NCBI RefSeq assembly: GCF_003387075.1
Contig: NZ_QUMQ01000001.1
Coordinates: forward strand, 5,394,001-5,458,000
Length of the DNA stretch: 64,000 bases
Direction: 5' to 3'
Source of the DNA: Asanoa ferruginea
Lineage (GTDB): Bacteria; Actinomycetota; Actinomycetes; Mycobacteriales; Micromonosporaceae
In this document: positions 52,263-60,929 of the stretch, piece after piece
Layout: every line of letters starts with the position of its first letter
How positions within the stretch are numbered: the first letter of the stretch is position 1
The notes under the pieces: generated by a model
Database searches by the model: none
Told to the model about the DNA's origin: nothing
The model's input: the letters and a program-made list of their open reading frames with translations, nothing else
Translations under genes and position numbers: made by a program

Positions 52263-53438
52263 TCAGCTCAAGGCCAGCACAGCGAGCGTCTGGTTGTGGA
52301 ACCCGTCGATGCCGTGGTTGCGGGCGATCTCGCCGTAGGTGTAGAAGCCGGCGAACGGCATCGTGCCGGCCCACCGCTGGAGGCGCTCGCACTCGCGCCG
52401 GATGCCGTCGTCGCCCAGCACCGCGCGCAGCGCCGCGCAGCTGAAGGTGAGCATGCCGATCGGCTCGTTGCCCTCGAGCCGCTCCAGCGTGTCCTGGCAG
52501 ACCGTGTCCACCGCGTCCAAAATGGACTCCTCGTCGCCGGTCATCACCCAGGTCAGGCCGCCCGGGTCGATCGCGCCGCCCCCGCCGATGGATCGGCCCT
52601 CGAGGTCGACCTCGGTGGAGAGGTTGCGGGCCTCGACGCCGCTGCGCCGTTGCACGCCGAGGGGGCGCGGCAGCACATAAGCGGTGAACGCCGATGGGTC
52701 CGTGTAGGCCTCCGGCGGCGCGTTCACCCGTTCCAGGTAGACATCGAGCGCCGGCCGGTCGTCGAGCGTCAGCACGCGCCCGTCGGCGGCGCGGGTCACG
52801 ATCATCGGCTGGCCGACTGTGCGGTAGCCATGGCCGACCCCCACCGCGATCGGCGCCTCGGACGCGATGGCCGCGCCGATTACCGCGTCGGTGAGCACCT
52901 GCCCGTCCTTGAAGAGGTAGGCCCCGCTCATCCGCCAGCCGTCGGCCGCGGCCCCGCCGAACAGCGGCGTGCCCGCGCCCAGGGCGCGATAGCAGCCGCG
53001 CACGATGCTCTCCTGGTCGCGGACCAGGCCATCGGTGAGCAGCATGAGGACCTTGTGCGGTAACGAGACGTCTCGTATGCAGCCCGCGACCTCGTAGCCC
53101 GCGTCGGCCTGACGGCCGGAGACGTGCTCCGCGGCGCAGATGGCGATGTCGAGCCCGGCGCCGCCCATCGCGGCCACGGTGACCGTGCCGTCGGCGGGTC
53201 CGCCGACGCCGATCTCGCCGTGCGTGGTGCACCCGATGACGGGCACCCCTGGCGCGGCCTGCGCGACGCCGGCCAGCACCGCGGCGGTGTCGTGGGTGAT
53301 GGCCGCGAACACGATCAACAGCTTCGGGTCGGGTCCGCTACGCGCTTCGCTCACGGCCGCGATCGCCGCCGCGCCGGAATCGGTCAGGCTACTGCGGCCG
53401 ACGCCTAGCCAGCGCCGGTTATGCACCTGTTCGTCCAA
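52263..53438 (-). CDS. FIST sensory-domain protein
   Basis: About 391 residues with FIST N-terminal (RWLGVGRSSLTDSG, PGVPVIGCTTHGEIG) and FIST C-terminal (MGMLTFSCAALRAVLGDD-like IGMLTFSCAALRAVLG, FAGFYTYGEIA) domains. FIST proteins are thought to bind small ligands, and some (NosP) bind heme and sense nitric oxide. The start is set at TTG 53438, which has GAGG 8 bases upstream; the GTG at 53447 sits on that site. Directly followed by the diguanylate cyclase, to which it probably signals. Confidence 0.9.
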   Translation of the reverse strand: MDEQVHNRRWLGVGRSSLTDSGAAAIAAVSEARSGPDPKLLIVFAAITHDTAAVLAGVAQAAPGVPVIGCTTHGEIGVGGPADGTVTVAAMGGAGLDIAICAAEHVSGRQADAGYEVAGCIRDVSLPHKVLMLLTDGLVRDQESIVRGCYRALGAGTPLFGGAAADGWRMSGAYLFKDGQVLTDAVIGAAIASEAPIAVGVGHGYRTVGQPMIVTRAADGRVLTLDDRPALDVYLERVNAPPEAYTDPSAFTAYVLPRPLGVQRRSGVEARNLSTEVDLEGRSIGGGGAIDPGGLTWVMTGDEESILDAVDTVCQDTLERLEGNEPIGMLTFSCAALRAVLGDDGIRRECERLQRWAGTMPFAGFYTYGEIARNHGIDGFHNQTLAVLALS

Positions 53439-53484
53439 GACTCGCACCTCACACCCTAGGTGAAGGGTTTTCGGTAGGCGTCGG

Positions 53485-53513
53485 TGCCTGGTTAATACCG
53501 TACTAGCCAGGCA
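53485..53513. promoter_or_regulatory. Inverted repeat around a -10-like box, FIST/LacI gap
   Basis: TGCCTGG (53485-53491) and CCAGGCA (53507-53513) are perfect arms around 15 bases that include TTAATAC. It lies between the divergent FIST and LacI genes and may control either. Confidence 0.4.
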
Positions 53514-53623
53514 TTTCGCCGCCAGTCAGTGGTGAACCGTGCCCCCGCGCGGCAAGGCAGGCATCATTGAGTCCCATCGCGTATTGGGCTGCTGAGGCCG
53601 ACCTCGATAGAGTGCTTCTGGTA

Positions 53624-53631
53624 AAGCGCTT
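53624..53631. promoter_or_regulatory. LacI-type half-site palindrome AAGCGCTT
   Basis: An 8-base palindrome AAGCGCTT sits 46 bases before the LacI start, with a related AGTGCTT at 53611-53617. A one-base variant AAGTGCTT is at 54716-54723 before the esterase operon, so the LacI protein may control both. Confidence 0.4.
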
Positions 53632-53677
53632 CGAAGGGCCTCGAAGTGCGGAGCGGCACGCTGGAGCGAGGCGGGAC

Positions 53678-54670
53678 GTGGCGGCGGACTATCGAGTCAC
53701 CATCTACGAGGTTGCCGACCGCGCCAAGGTGAGCATCTCGACGGTGTCCAACGTCATGAACAAGCCCGACCGGGTCAGCCCGGCAACCCGCCAACGGGTC
53801 CTGGCGGCGGCCGACGAGCTGGGCTTCGTGCCGAAGGTGCAAGCGGTCAGCCTGGCCCGGCGCGCGACGGGCCGGGTCGGCGTGATGGCACCCTTCACCT
53901 CATACGGCTCCTACCTGCGGCGGTTGTCCGGGCTGTTGACCGCCGCGGCCGACCTCGAGATCGACGTCGTGGTCTTCGATCATGAGTCCGCCGCTCTCGC
54001 GTCGTCACCGGTGCTGGCCAGCATGCCCATCCACGGCCGGCTCGACGGGCTGATCGTGATGGGGCTGCGGATCGAGGACGCCATCGCGGACCGGCTGCGG
54101 GAGCGGAGCCTGCCGACGGTGGCGGTCGACGCCGACAGCGCGCTGTTCAGCCGGGTCGTGATCGACGACAACGAGGGCGGCCGGCTGGCCGCCACCCACC
54201 TGCTGGAACGCGGGCACCGCCGGGTCGGATATCTCGTCGAACGGCAGGTCTCCGACTACGAGTCGCAGGCGATCCGGCGCTTGTCCGGATTCAAGCAGGT
54301 CATCGAGGCCGCCGGGGGCGAGGTGGTGGTCGCGACCAGCGACAACTCCGTCGCCGACGCCCGCCAGGCGGTGGCGCTCCTGCTCGACCTGGCCGACCGG
54401 CCGACCGCCGTCATGGCACACCACGACGCACTCGCCGTCGGCGTGCTCCTGGCCGCCCGCGACCGGGGGCTGCGCGTGCCCGGCGACATCGCGGTGATGG
54501 GTTTCGACGACGGTGAGGCGGCGACGGCGGCCGACCTGACGACCGTGCGCCAACCGTTCGAAGAATCCGGAAGCACGGCGCTCGGTGTGCTGCTCGGCCA
54601 CATCGATGGCTCGGATCTGCGCTCGACGACCGTGCTCGACGTTCGCCTGGTCGAGCGCTCCACCACCTGA
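53678..54670 (+). CDS. LacI family transcriptional regulator
   Basis: A 330-residue repressor: HTH TIYEVADRAKVSISTVSNVMNKPDRVSPATRQRVL at the N-terminus and a periplasmic-binding-protein-like sugar domain (VIDDNEGGRLAATHLLERGHRRVGYL, AVMGFDDGEAATAADLTTVRQP). The start is GTG 53678 with CGAGG 6 bases upstream; earlier in-frame starts add residues with no homology. It precedes an esterase-ABC importer-SGNH operon and probably regulates it. Confidence 0.93.
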   Translation: MAADYRVTIYEVADRAKVSISTVSNVMNKPDRVSPATRQRVLAAADELGFVPKVQAVSLARRATGRVGVMAPFTSYGSYLRRLSGLLTAAADLEIDVVVFDHESAALASSPVLASMPIHGRLDGLIVMGLRIEDAIADRLRERSLPTVAVDADSALFSRVVIDDNEGGRLAATHLLERGHRRVGYLVERQVSDYESQAIRRLSGFKQVIEAAGGEVVVATSDNSVADARQAVALLLDLADRPTAVMAHHDALAVGVLLAARDRGLRVPGDIAVMGFDDGEAATAADLTTVRQPFEESGSTALGVLLGHIDGSDLRSTTVLDVRLVERSTT

Positions 54671-54715
54671 ACCCCTCGGGTAGCTTTAGCCGCTGAGCTG
54701 CGGTGCAGGCAATAA

Positions 54716-54737
54716 AAGTGCTTTAATGGAAACACTT
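54716..54737. promoter_or_regulatory. Inverted repeat AAGTG/CACTT, candidate LacI operator
   Basis: AAGTG (54716-54720) and CACTT (54733-54737) flank 12 bases, and the right arm overlaps a TTGACA -35-like box at 54736-54741. It precedes the esterase gene and shares AAGYGCTT with the site before lacI. Confidence 0.45.
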
Positions 54738-54792
54738 GACAGGCCTTCCGCGATGCGGTTTCGTGCTTGTAACACGAGCGCGGGAGGTGTCC

Positions 54793-55746
54793 ATGGAGCT
54801 GGATCAGGCGGTGCGGACGTTCCTGTCCACCAAGCCGGACTCCGGTGACCCTGACGCCCCGATCGCACAGCGGCGCAAGACCATCCACGCCGGGACCGAC
54901 ACGGTGTTCGGGATGTTCGGCCGGCCGGTCGCGGCCGCGCACAGCGAGCGCGACGTCGAGATCGCCGTGCCCGGCGGCCGGATCCGGCTGCGGGTCTATC
55001 GCCCGAGCGGCGCGGCCGGCCGGCCGATCCACGTCTTCCTGCACGGCGGCGGCTTCTGGCTGGGTTCCGTCGACGAAGACGTCAACCAGGCCATGTGTCG
55101 AAGCCGCTGCGCCGGCGTCGGCGCTGTGGTGGTCGCGGTCGATTACCGGCTGGCGCCGGAGCACCTTTTCCCGGTCCCGGTCGAAGACTGCTACGCGGGC
55201 CTGAGCTGGGCCGTCGAGCACGCCGCCGAGATCGGCGGCGACCCGGCGAACGTGTCGATCGGGGGAGTGTCCGCGGGCGCGACCCTGGCCGCGGCGGTCG
55301 CGCTGCTGGTCCGCGAGCGCCGCGCGGCGCCGCTGCGCCTGCAACTGCTCGAAGTTCCGCCGCTCGACCTGACCCTCGACGGCATGCGCGCCTCCGGGGT
55401 GGGCGACGACTTCGGCATCACGGTCGACGAGATGGCGCTGTGCCGCGACCTCTACCTGCCAGCGCCCGACGACGCCCGGGCACCGCTCGCGTCACCCCTT
55501 CGCGCGGAAGACCTCGCGGGGCTGCCGTCCACCAAGATCATGACTGCTCAGTTCGACCCCTTGCGCCACGACGGCGAACGCTACGCGGAGCGGCTCGAAG
55601 CGGCCGGTGTCCCGGTCTCCTACAGCTGCTACCTCGGCGCCGTCCACGGCTCCCTTGCTCTCACCGGCACCTGGCCGACCGCACGCGCCTGGCAGGAAGA
55701 CCTTCTCCAGTGCTTGCGCGACGCCCATTTCCCATCGCACGCCTGA
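54793..55746 (+). CDS. HSL-family alpha/beta-hydrolase (carboxylesterase)
   Basis: A 317-residue esterase of the hormone-sensitive-lipase family: oxyanion motif HGGG (84-87), nucleophile S160 in GGVSAG, D255 in AQFDPLRHDG and H285 in GAVHGS. No signal peptide, so cytoplasmic. ATG 54793 is fixed by GGGAGG 5 bases upstream. Lying between the LacI gene and the importer, it could remove acyl groups from imported sugars. Confidence 0.92.
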   Translation: MELDQAVRTFLSTKPDSGDPDAPIAQRRKTIHAGTDTVFGMFGRPVAAAHSERDVEIAVPGGRIRLRVYRPSGAAGRPIHVFLHGGGFWLGSVDEDVNQAMCRSRCAGVGAVVVAVDYRLAPEHLFPVPVEDCYAGLSWAVEHAAEIGGDPANVSIGGVSAGATLAAAVALLVRERRAAPLRLQLLEVPPLDLTLDGMRASGVGDDFGITVDEMALCRDLYLPAPDDARAPLASPLRAEDLAGLPSTKIMTAQFDPLRHDGERYAERLEAAGVPVSYSCYLGAVHGSLALTGTWPTARAWQEDLLQCLRDAHFPSHA

Positions 55747-55821
55747 ATTCATCCATCCCACCATCCCTCAACCGGCGGTGACCCCTCGCCGCCGGATGCT
55801 CCGCGATCCTGGAGGCCTGAT

Positions 55822-57177
55822 ATGGCTCACGGACCCACCCGCCGGCCGCTCCTGGCCGCGCTCACCCTTGCCGCACTAGCCGCCACCGCAGCGTGCAGCG
55901 CACCTGGCGGCAGCTCCGAGCCGGCCGGCGCCGCCACCAGCGCCCCCGCCGTCTCGGCGGCGACCTGCGGCACCGCGCCGGTCACCCTGAAGGGCTACTT
56001 CGAGACCGGCTTCCCGCTGCCGAAGAACCTCGCCGACGAGTTCACCAAGCAGTTCCCCAACGTCAAGTGGGACATCCGCGAGGACCAGTTCGCGGTGATC
56101 ACCCAAAACGCGCCGCGCGTCCTCGCCGACGACCCGCCGGACCTGATGCGTCTCCCGCAGGTGTCCGAGCTCGTCAAGGACGGCCTTTTGAAGAACCTCG
56201 ACGGGTACGCCCAGTCGACCGGTTGGGACAAGTGGCCGGCCTCGCAGCTCGAGCAGATGCGGGTGGGCGCGAGTGGTCAGCGCGGCGACGGCCCGCTCTA
56301 CGCCATGGGCCTCAACTTCAGCATGACCGGCCTGTTCTACAACAAGAAGCTGGCCACGCAGATCGGCATGACGCAGCCGCCGGCGACGCTGGCCGACCTC
56401 GACGCCGCGCTGCAGAAGGCGAAGGACGCCGGCATCACGCCGATCGACCAGTTCAACGGCGGCGCCACCGGTGGCCTCGCGTTCCCGCTCCAGAACCTGA
56501 TGACCGCGTACGGCGATCCCGCGCCGATCAACGACTGGATCTTCCAGAAGCCCGGCGCCACCATCGACACGCCGAGCAACCTGCAGGCCGTGCAGCACCT
56601 GGAGAAGTGGATCAAGGCCGGCTACTTCGCCGACGACATCAACTCGCAGGACTACGCGACCATGATGAGCCGCTTCATCGGTGGCAAGGCGCTGTTCATG
56701 TTCAACGGCGACTGGGAGTCGGGCAACCTCGACAAGCAGATGGCCGGAAACGCCGGCTTCCTGCTGATGCCGCCCGCGCAGGCCGGTGGCAAGCAGGCCG
56801 CGATGTCGGCGCCGCTGACCTACGGCATCAGCAGCAAGGCCAAGAACGCCGACTGTGCCGCCTTCTTCCTCAACTGGGTGGCCACCAACCAGCAGGCCCG
56901 CGACATCGCGGTGAAGGTCGGCGGATCGCACCCGATGGGCCCGGCCGACGCCTACATGCCGCCGGTCCAGGAGGGCACCGTCACGGCGGCCACGCTGGCC
57001 GCCGGCGCGACGATCGGCAAGGACAACGGCGCCATGGACTTCATCGCCAACGCGACCGGCGCCATCTACGCGAAGAGCTGGACGCCGCAGTTGCAGAAGC
57101 TGGCGGCCGGTCAGCAGACGCCGGACGCCCTGCTCAAGTCGGTGCAGAAGGACTACGAGACCCAGGTCGAGAACTAA
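55822..57177 (+). CDS. CUT1-type sugar-binding lipoprotein
   Basis: A 451-residue extracellular solute-binding protein (family 1) with lipoprotein signal ending ATAAC and C25 as the lipidated residue. Binding-protein hallmarks include EFTKQFPNVKWDIRED, YNKKLATQIGMTQPP and ALFMFNGDWESGNL. It delivers an oligosaccharide to the permeases that follow; the TAATG overlap links it to the first one. Confidence 0.93.
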   Translation: MAHGPTRRPLLAALTLAALAATAACSAPGGSSEPAGAATSAPAVSAATCGTAPVTLKGYFETGFPLPKNLADEFTKQFPNVKWDIREDQFAVITQNAPRVLADDPPDLMRLPQVSELVKDGLLKNLDGYAQSTGWDKWPASQLEQMRVGASGQRGDGPLYAMGLNFSMTGLFYNKKLATQIGMTQPPATLADLDAALQKAKDAGITPIDQFNGGATGGLAFPLQNLMTAYGDPAPINDWIFQKPGATIDTPSNLQAVQHLEKWIKAGYFADDINSQDYATMMSRFIGGKALFMFNGDWESGNLDKQMAGNAGFLLMPPAQAGGKQAAMSAPLTYGISSKAKNADCAAFFLNWVATNQQARDIAVKVGGSHPMGPADAYMPPVQEGTVTAATLAAGATIGKDNGAMDFIANATGAIYAKSWTPQLQKLAAGQQTPDALLKSVQKDYETQVEN

Positions 57178-58088
57178 TGTCGGCACCGATCACGGGGCGG
57201 CGTGCGCGACGCGCGCGCCGCCCCCGGGCGGTCTGGCTGGGCTGGCTCTTCGCGGCACCGGCCATCGTCATGTACGCGACGTTCGTGCTCCGCCCGCTGC
57301 TGCTGACCGTGCAGTACTCGTTCTACGACTGGAACGGCATCGGCGCGTCGACCTGGGTCGGGCTCGACAACTACGGCCGGCTGATCACCGACTCGGAGCT
57401 GTTCGCCACGATCCTGCACGCCTTCGAGCTGATCGTGTTCTTCAGCGGCATCCCGGTGCTGCTCGGCCTGTTCGTGGCGGCCACCATCCGGAGCATCGCG
57501 GCGAGCCGCCTGGCCACGGTGGCCCGTACCCTGCTGTTCCTGCCCCAGGTCATTCCGCTGGTCGCCGCCGGCATCATGTGGAGCTGGCTGCTCTCCTCGA
57601 CCGGCCTGGCCAACGAGCTGCTCTCCGCCGTCGGGCTCGACAGCATCACCCGGGCCTGGCTCGGTGACTTCGACACCGCGCTGCCCGCGGTCGGCGTGAT
57701 CGGCGCCTGGGTCCTCGTCGGCCTGTGCACGCTGCTGCTGCTCGCCGGCATGAGCAAGATCGACCCGGCGCTCTACGAGGCGGCCCGCCTGGACGGCGCC
57801 GGCCCGGTCCGCGAGTTCCGTTCGATCACGCTGCCCAGCCTGCGCCAGGAGATCGGGGTGTGCGTCACGGTCACCGTGATCGCCGCTCTGGCCAGCTTCG
57901 ACATCGTCTACATCTCGACGCAGGGCGGGCCGGGCAACTCCACCATGGTCCCCGGCCTGGAGATCTACTACCTGGCCTTCTCCGAGCGCGAGGTCGGCAT
58001 GGCGTCGGCCCTCGCGGTCGCCCTGGTCCTGCTCGTGCTCGCCGTCGTCCTTCCGATTCAGCGCCTCACCAGGGACGGGTCCAGATGA
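57177..58088 (+). CDS. CUT1 sugar ABC transporter permease 1 (MalF-like)
   Basis: A 303-residue permease with six membrane helices; the N-terminal APAIVMYATFVLRPLLLTVQYSFYDW and the EAA loop YEAARLDGAGPVREFRSITLP are diagnostic. Start overlaps the binding-protein stop (TAATG). Works with permease 2 as a heterodimer. Confidence 0.94.
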   Translation: MSAPITGRRARRARRPRAVWLGWLFAAPAIVMYATFVLRPLLLTVQYSFYDWNGIGASTWVGLDNYGRLITDSELFATILHAFELIVFFSGIPVLLGLFVAATIRSIAASRLATVARTLLFLPQVIPLVAAGIMWSWLLSSTGLANELLSAVGLDSITRAWLGDFDTALPAVGVIGAWVLVGLCTLLLLAGMSKIDPALYEAARLDGAGPVREFRSITLPSLRQEIGVCVTVTVIAALASFDIVYISTQGGPGNSTMVPGLEIYYLAFSEREVGMASALAVALVLLVLAVVLPIQRLTRDGSR

Positions 58089-58909
58089 TCGTCAAACGCC
58101 GCGAGGCACTGATCGGGCGACTCCTGCTCGTCCTGCTGATGGCGATCACCGTCGTGCCGTTCATCAGCCTGTTCGTCACCGCGTTGCACCCCTCCGGCAC
58201 CTACCCGTCGGGGCTGTCCTGGCCGGAGCACCCGCAGTGGGGCAACTTCGTCGACGCCTTCCAAGCCGCGAAGATGGGCAAACTGCTGCTGTCCAGCACG
58301 CTGATCGTGCTCGGGGTCGTCCCGGCCTCGCTGCTGTTCGGCACCCTGGCCGGCTTCGCGTTCGGGCACCTGCGGATGCCCGGGCACCGGATCGGCTTCC
58401 TGATCTTCGTGCTGGGCCTCACCCTGCCCTTCGAGGGGATCATCACGCCGCTCTACTACCAGATCCGCGACATGGGGCTGCTCAACACCCGCTGGGCGAT
58501 CATCCTGCCGCTCATCGGGCTGTTCATGCCCTTCGCCGTGCTCTGGATGCGGGCCCACTTCGTCAACATGCCCGACGATCTGTCCGAGGCCGCGCGCATC
58601 GACGGCGCCAGCACCTGGCAATTGTTCTGGCGGGTGCACGTGCCACTGGCCATGCCCGCCCTCTCGTCGCTGGCCATCCTGCTGTTCCTCTGGACGTGGA
58701 ACCAGTTCCTGCTGGCCATCGTCCTGGTCGACGACCCCGCGAAGCGGACCATGGCCGGCGCGCTCGGTGCGTTCCAGGGCCAGTGGGGCACCGACATCCC
58801 GCTGCTCTGCGCCGGGGCACTGCTGATCCTGGTGCCCACGCTGACCGTCTTCCTCATCTTCCAGCGCCGCTTCGTCGCGGCGCTGCTGCAAGGTTCGATC
58901 AAGGGCTGA
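58085..58909 (+). CDS. CUT1 sugar ABC transporter permease 2 (MalG-like)
   Basis: A 274-residue permease with six helices and the EAA loop SEAARIDGASTWQLFWRVHVP; ATG overlaps the previous stop by ATGA. No ATP-binding gene is in this operon; actinobacterial CUT1 importers commonly borrow a shared ATPase of the MsiK type encoded elsewhere. Confidence 0.94.
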   Translation: MIVKRREALIGRLLLVLLMAITVVPFISLFVTALHPSGTYPSGLSWPEHPQWGNFVDAFQAAKMGKLLLSSTLIVLGVVPASLLFGTLAGFAFGHLRMPGHRIGFLIFVLGLTLPFEGIITPLYYQIRDMGLLNTRWAIILPLIGLFMPFAVLWMRAHFVNMPDDLSEAARIDGASTWQLFWRVHVPLAMPALSSLAILLFLWTWNQFLLAIVLVDDPAKRTMAGALGAFQGQWGTDIPLLCAGALLILVPTLTVFLIFQRRFVAALLQGSIKG

Positions 58910-58913
58910 GACA

Positions 58914-58963
58914 TGGATGCACCAAACCGGACCACCGGCACGCTCGAACGGTGGCCCGCGTGA
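58914..58963 (+). other. 16-codon open frame coupled to the SGNH gene
   Basis: ATG 58914 opens a frame of 16 codons (MDAPNRTTGTLERWPA) whose TGA at 58961-58963 overlaps a GTG at 58960 of the SGNH gene. It could be a coupling leader, or the trace of a frameshift at the 5' end of that gene; it may also be chance. Confidence 0.3.
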
Positions 58964-59808
58964 TCGCCGCCCGCGGCTACACCGACGCCGAACGCCGTCA
59001 CTTCCTGCGCTACACCCGCACCCAGTCGTGGCCGATGCTCCAGCGGTTCCCGGTCGACGACGACCTGCATGCCGAGTTGCTGGCCCAGATGCTGGCCTGC
59101 ACGCCGGAGACGATCCGCGCGCTGCTCCGTTCGCTGCACGACGAGGCCCGCGCGGCGGCGGCACAGCTGCTGGCCGACGACCACTATCGCGACGCGGTCG
59201 CCGGGCTGCCGTTCCGGCCCGAAGACCGGATCGCCGCCGTCGGCGACTCGATCACCGCCGACCGCCTCGGCTGGTTCGAGCTCCTCGCGGCCTCGATCGA
59301 CCTGACCGGCGCGCCGCAGGCCACCTTGGTCAATCTCGGGATCAGCGGCAACACCACGGCCGACGTGCTCGAGCGCTTCGATCTGGTGGAAGCGGTGCGG
59401 CCGACCCGGGTGCTGCTGATGCTCGGCACCAACGACGCTCGCGCACACGGCCGCACCGGCCGCTACCGGATGGCCACCACGGAGGAGACGGGACGCAACC
59501 TGCGAGCTCTCGTCGACCTGATCACCCGCGACTTGAACGCCCCCGTCACGATCATCACGCCACCGGCCGTCAACCAGGGCCGCATCGACAGCTTCTTCAG
59601 CGACGCCCCGCTGCACTGGCAGGCCACCGCGGTCGCCGAAGTGGCCGGAGTCGTCCACCAGGCCGCGCCGGACGCCCTCGACCTGCACGACGCCATTTCC
59701 GCCCACGGCACCGACGATCTCCTGGAATCCGACGGGGTCCACCCGACTCCGGCCGGTCAGCGGCTCATCCTGGCCCGTATCGTCGACCATCTACGCACCG
59801 TCGGCTGA
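58951..59808 (+). CDS. SGNH/GDSL hydrolase with N-terminal helical extension
   Basis: About 285 residues. The catalytic domain starts near residue 93 with GDSI (S100), followed by LGTNDAR and the D261-x-x-H264 pair in SDGVHP. These are the SGNH blocks of carbohydrate esterases and lipases. The first 90 residues are a charged helical region not found in most family members. Start GTG 58951 or 58960; neither has a clear ribosome-binding site. No signal peptide. Last gene of the importer operon, fitting removal of acetyl or other acyl groups from imported glycans. Confidence 0.85.
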   Translation: MARVIAARGYTDAERRHFLRYTRTQSWPMLQRFPVDDDLHAELLAQMLACTPETIRALLRSLHDEARAAAAQLLADDHYRDAVAGLPFRPEDRIAAVGDSITADRLGWFELLAASIDLTGAPQATLVNLGISGNTTADVLERFDLVEAVRPTRVLLMLGTNDARAHGRTGRYRMATTEETGRNLRALVDLITRDLNAPVTIITPPAVNQGRIDSFFSDAPLHWQATAVAEVAGVVHQAAPDALDLHDAISAHGTDDLLESDGVHPTPAGQRLILARIVDHLRTVG

Positions 59809-59830
59809 CACCGGCGCTGTACGCTGCCTA

Positions 59831-59844
59831 GAATCGATTCGATC
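59831..59844. promoter_or_regulatory. LacI-type palindrome before the second lacI gene
   Basis: GAATCGATTC (59831-59840) overlaps ATCGATTCGAT (59834-59844), only 10 bases before ATG 59855. The core CGATTCG is shared with the operators at 62801 and 62912, suggesting autoregulation. Confidence 0.5.
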
Positions 59845-59854
59845 AGGGAGCTGG

Positions 59855-60868
59855 ATGAACATCGGGGAGATCGCCCGGCGCGCGGGAGTGTCGCGCAGCA
59901 CGGTGTCCTACGTGCTGAGCGGCAAGAAGGCGGTCTCCGAGCCGACCCGCCAACGGATCCAGGCGGTCATCGACGAGTTGGACTATCGCCCCAACGCCAC
60001 CGCCCGGGCGCTCCGGGAAGGCCGCACCCACACGCTGGGCCTGGTGATCCCGCCTGCCACCGCGCGGCTGACCGACATGCAGCTGGGCTTCGTCGCGAGC
60101 GTGGTCGAGGCCGCGGCGCGGGTTGATCTCGACGTCCTGCTGTCGCCCTCCGGCGGTGACCACGACCGTTCCTTCGAGCGGATCGTCACCAGCCGCCGCG
60201 TCGACGGCGTGATCCTGATGGAGATCAGGCTGGAAGACGATCGGGTGAGTCGGCTGCGGCAGACCGGATTGCCGTTCGTTACGATCGGTCGCACCGCGGA
60301 CCCGAGCGGCATGTCCTGGGTCGACGTCGACTACGCCGGGCTGATCTCCCGGTGCGTCGGGCACCTGGCCGACCTGGGCCACCAGCAGATCGCGTTGGTC
60401 AACCGGTCCGCCGAGCTGGTCGCGGCGGGCTACGGCCCCGGGCACCGGGCGCAGGTCGGGTTCTCGGCGGCGGTGACCGAGCGTGGCCTGACGGGCGTCG
60501 AGGTCTGCTGCGGCGACGACGCGTCAGCCGGCGAGGCCTGCGTCGAACAGCTCCTGGCCGCGCACCCCGACGTCACCGCCATCGCCACCATCAACGAGGC
60601 GGCGCTGCCGGGCATGCAGCGGGCATTGGACACGGCGGGTCTGGCGGTTCCGCGCGACTTCTCCGTCGCCGGAGTGGCCGCCCGGCATTGGGCCGAAGAT
60701 TTCCGACCCGCGTTGACCGCCGCTGACCTGCCCATGCTCGAGATGGGCGCCGACGCGGTGGCGTTGCTGATGGAATGCATCGCGACTCCGCAGGCGCCGC
60801 CGCGGCACCAGCTATACAGCCCGCCGATCTCCCTGCGCGCCAGCACCGGGCCGGTCCGCGGGCGCTGA
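59855..60868 (+). CDS. LacI family transcriptional regulator
   Basis: A 337-residue repressor: HTH NIGEIARRAGVSRSTVSYVLSGKKAVSEPTRQRI and a sugar-binding effector domain (GLVIPPATARLTDMQ, VDVDYAGLISRCVGHLADLGH, VAGVAARHWAEDF). It faces the convergent lectin-hydrolase gene. The palindrome in its own promoter shares a core with the three sites in the 62.8-62.9 kb divergent promoter, so it likely controls that hydrolase and the binding protein. Confidence 0.93.
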   Translation: MNIGEIARRAGVSRSTVSYVLSGKKAVSEPTRQRIQAVIDELDYRPNATARALREGRTHTLGLVIPPATARLTDMQLGFVASVVEAAARVDLDVLLSPSGGDHDRSFERIVTSRRVDGVILMEIRLEDDRVSRLRQTGLPFVTIGRTADPSGMSWVDVDYAGLISRCVGHLADLGHQQIALVNRSAELVAAGYGPGHRAQVGFSAAVTERGLTGVEVCCGDDASAGEACVEQLLAAHPDVTAIATINEAALPGMQRALDTAGLAVPRDFSVAGVAARHWAEDFRPALTAADLPMLEMGADAVALLMECIATPQAPPRHQLYSPPISLRASTGPVRGR

Positions 60869-60929
60869 AGGCCCGCGAGCTCCGCCCGGTGGAAGTCGTC
60901 ACGACCTTCACCGGGCGGAGCCCGATCGG

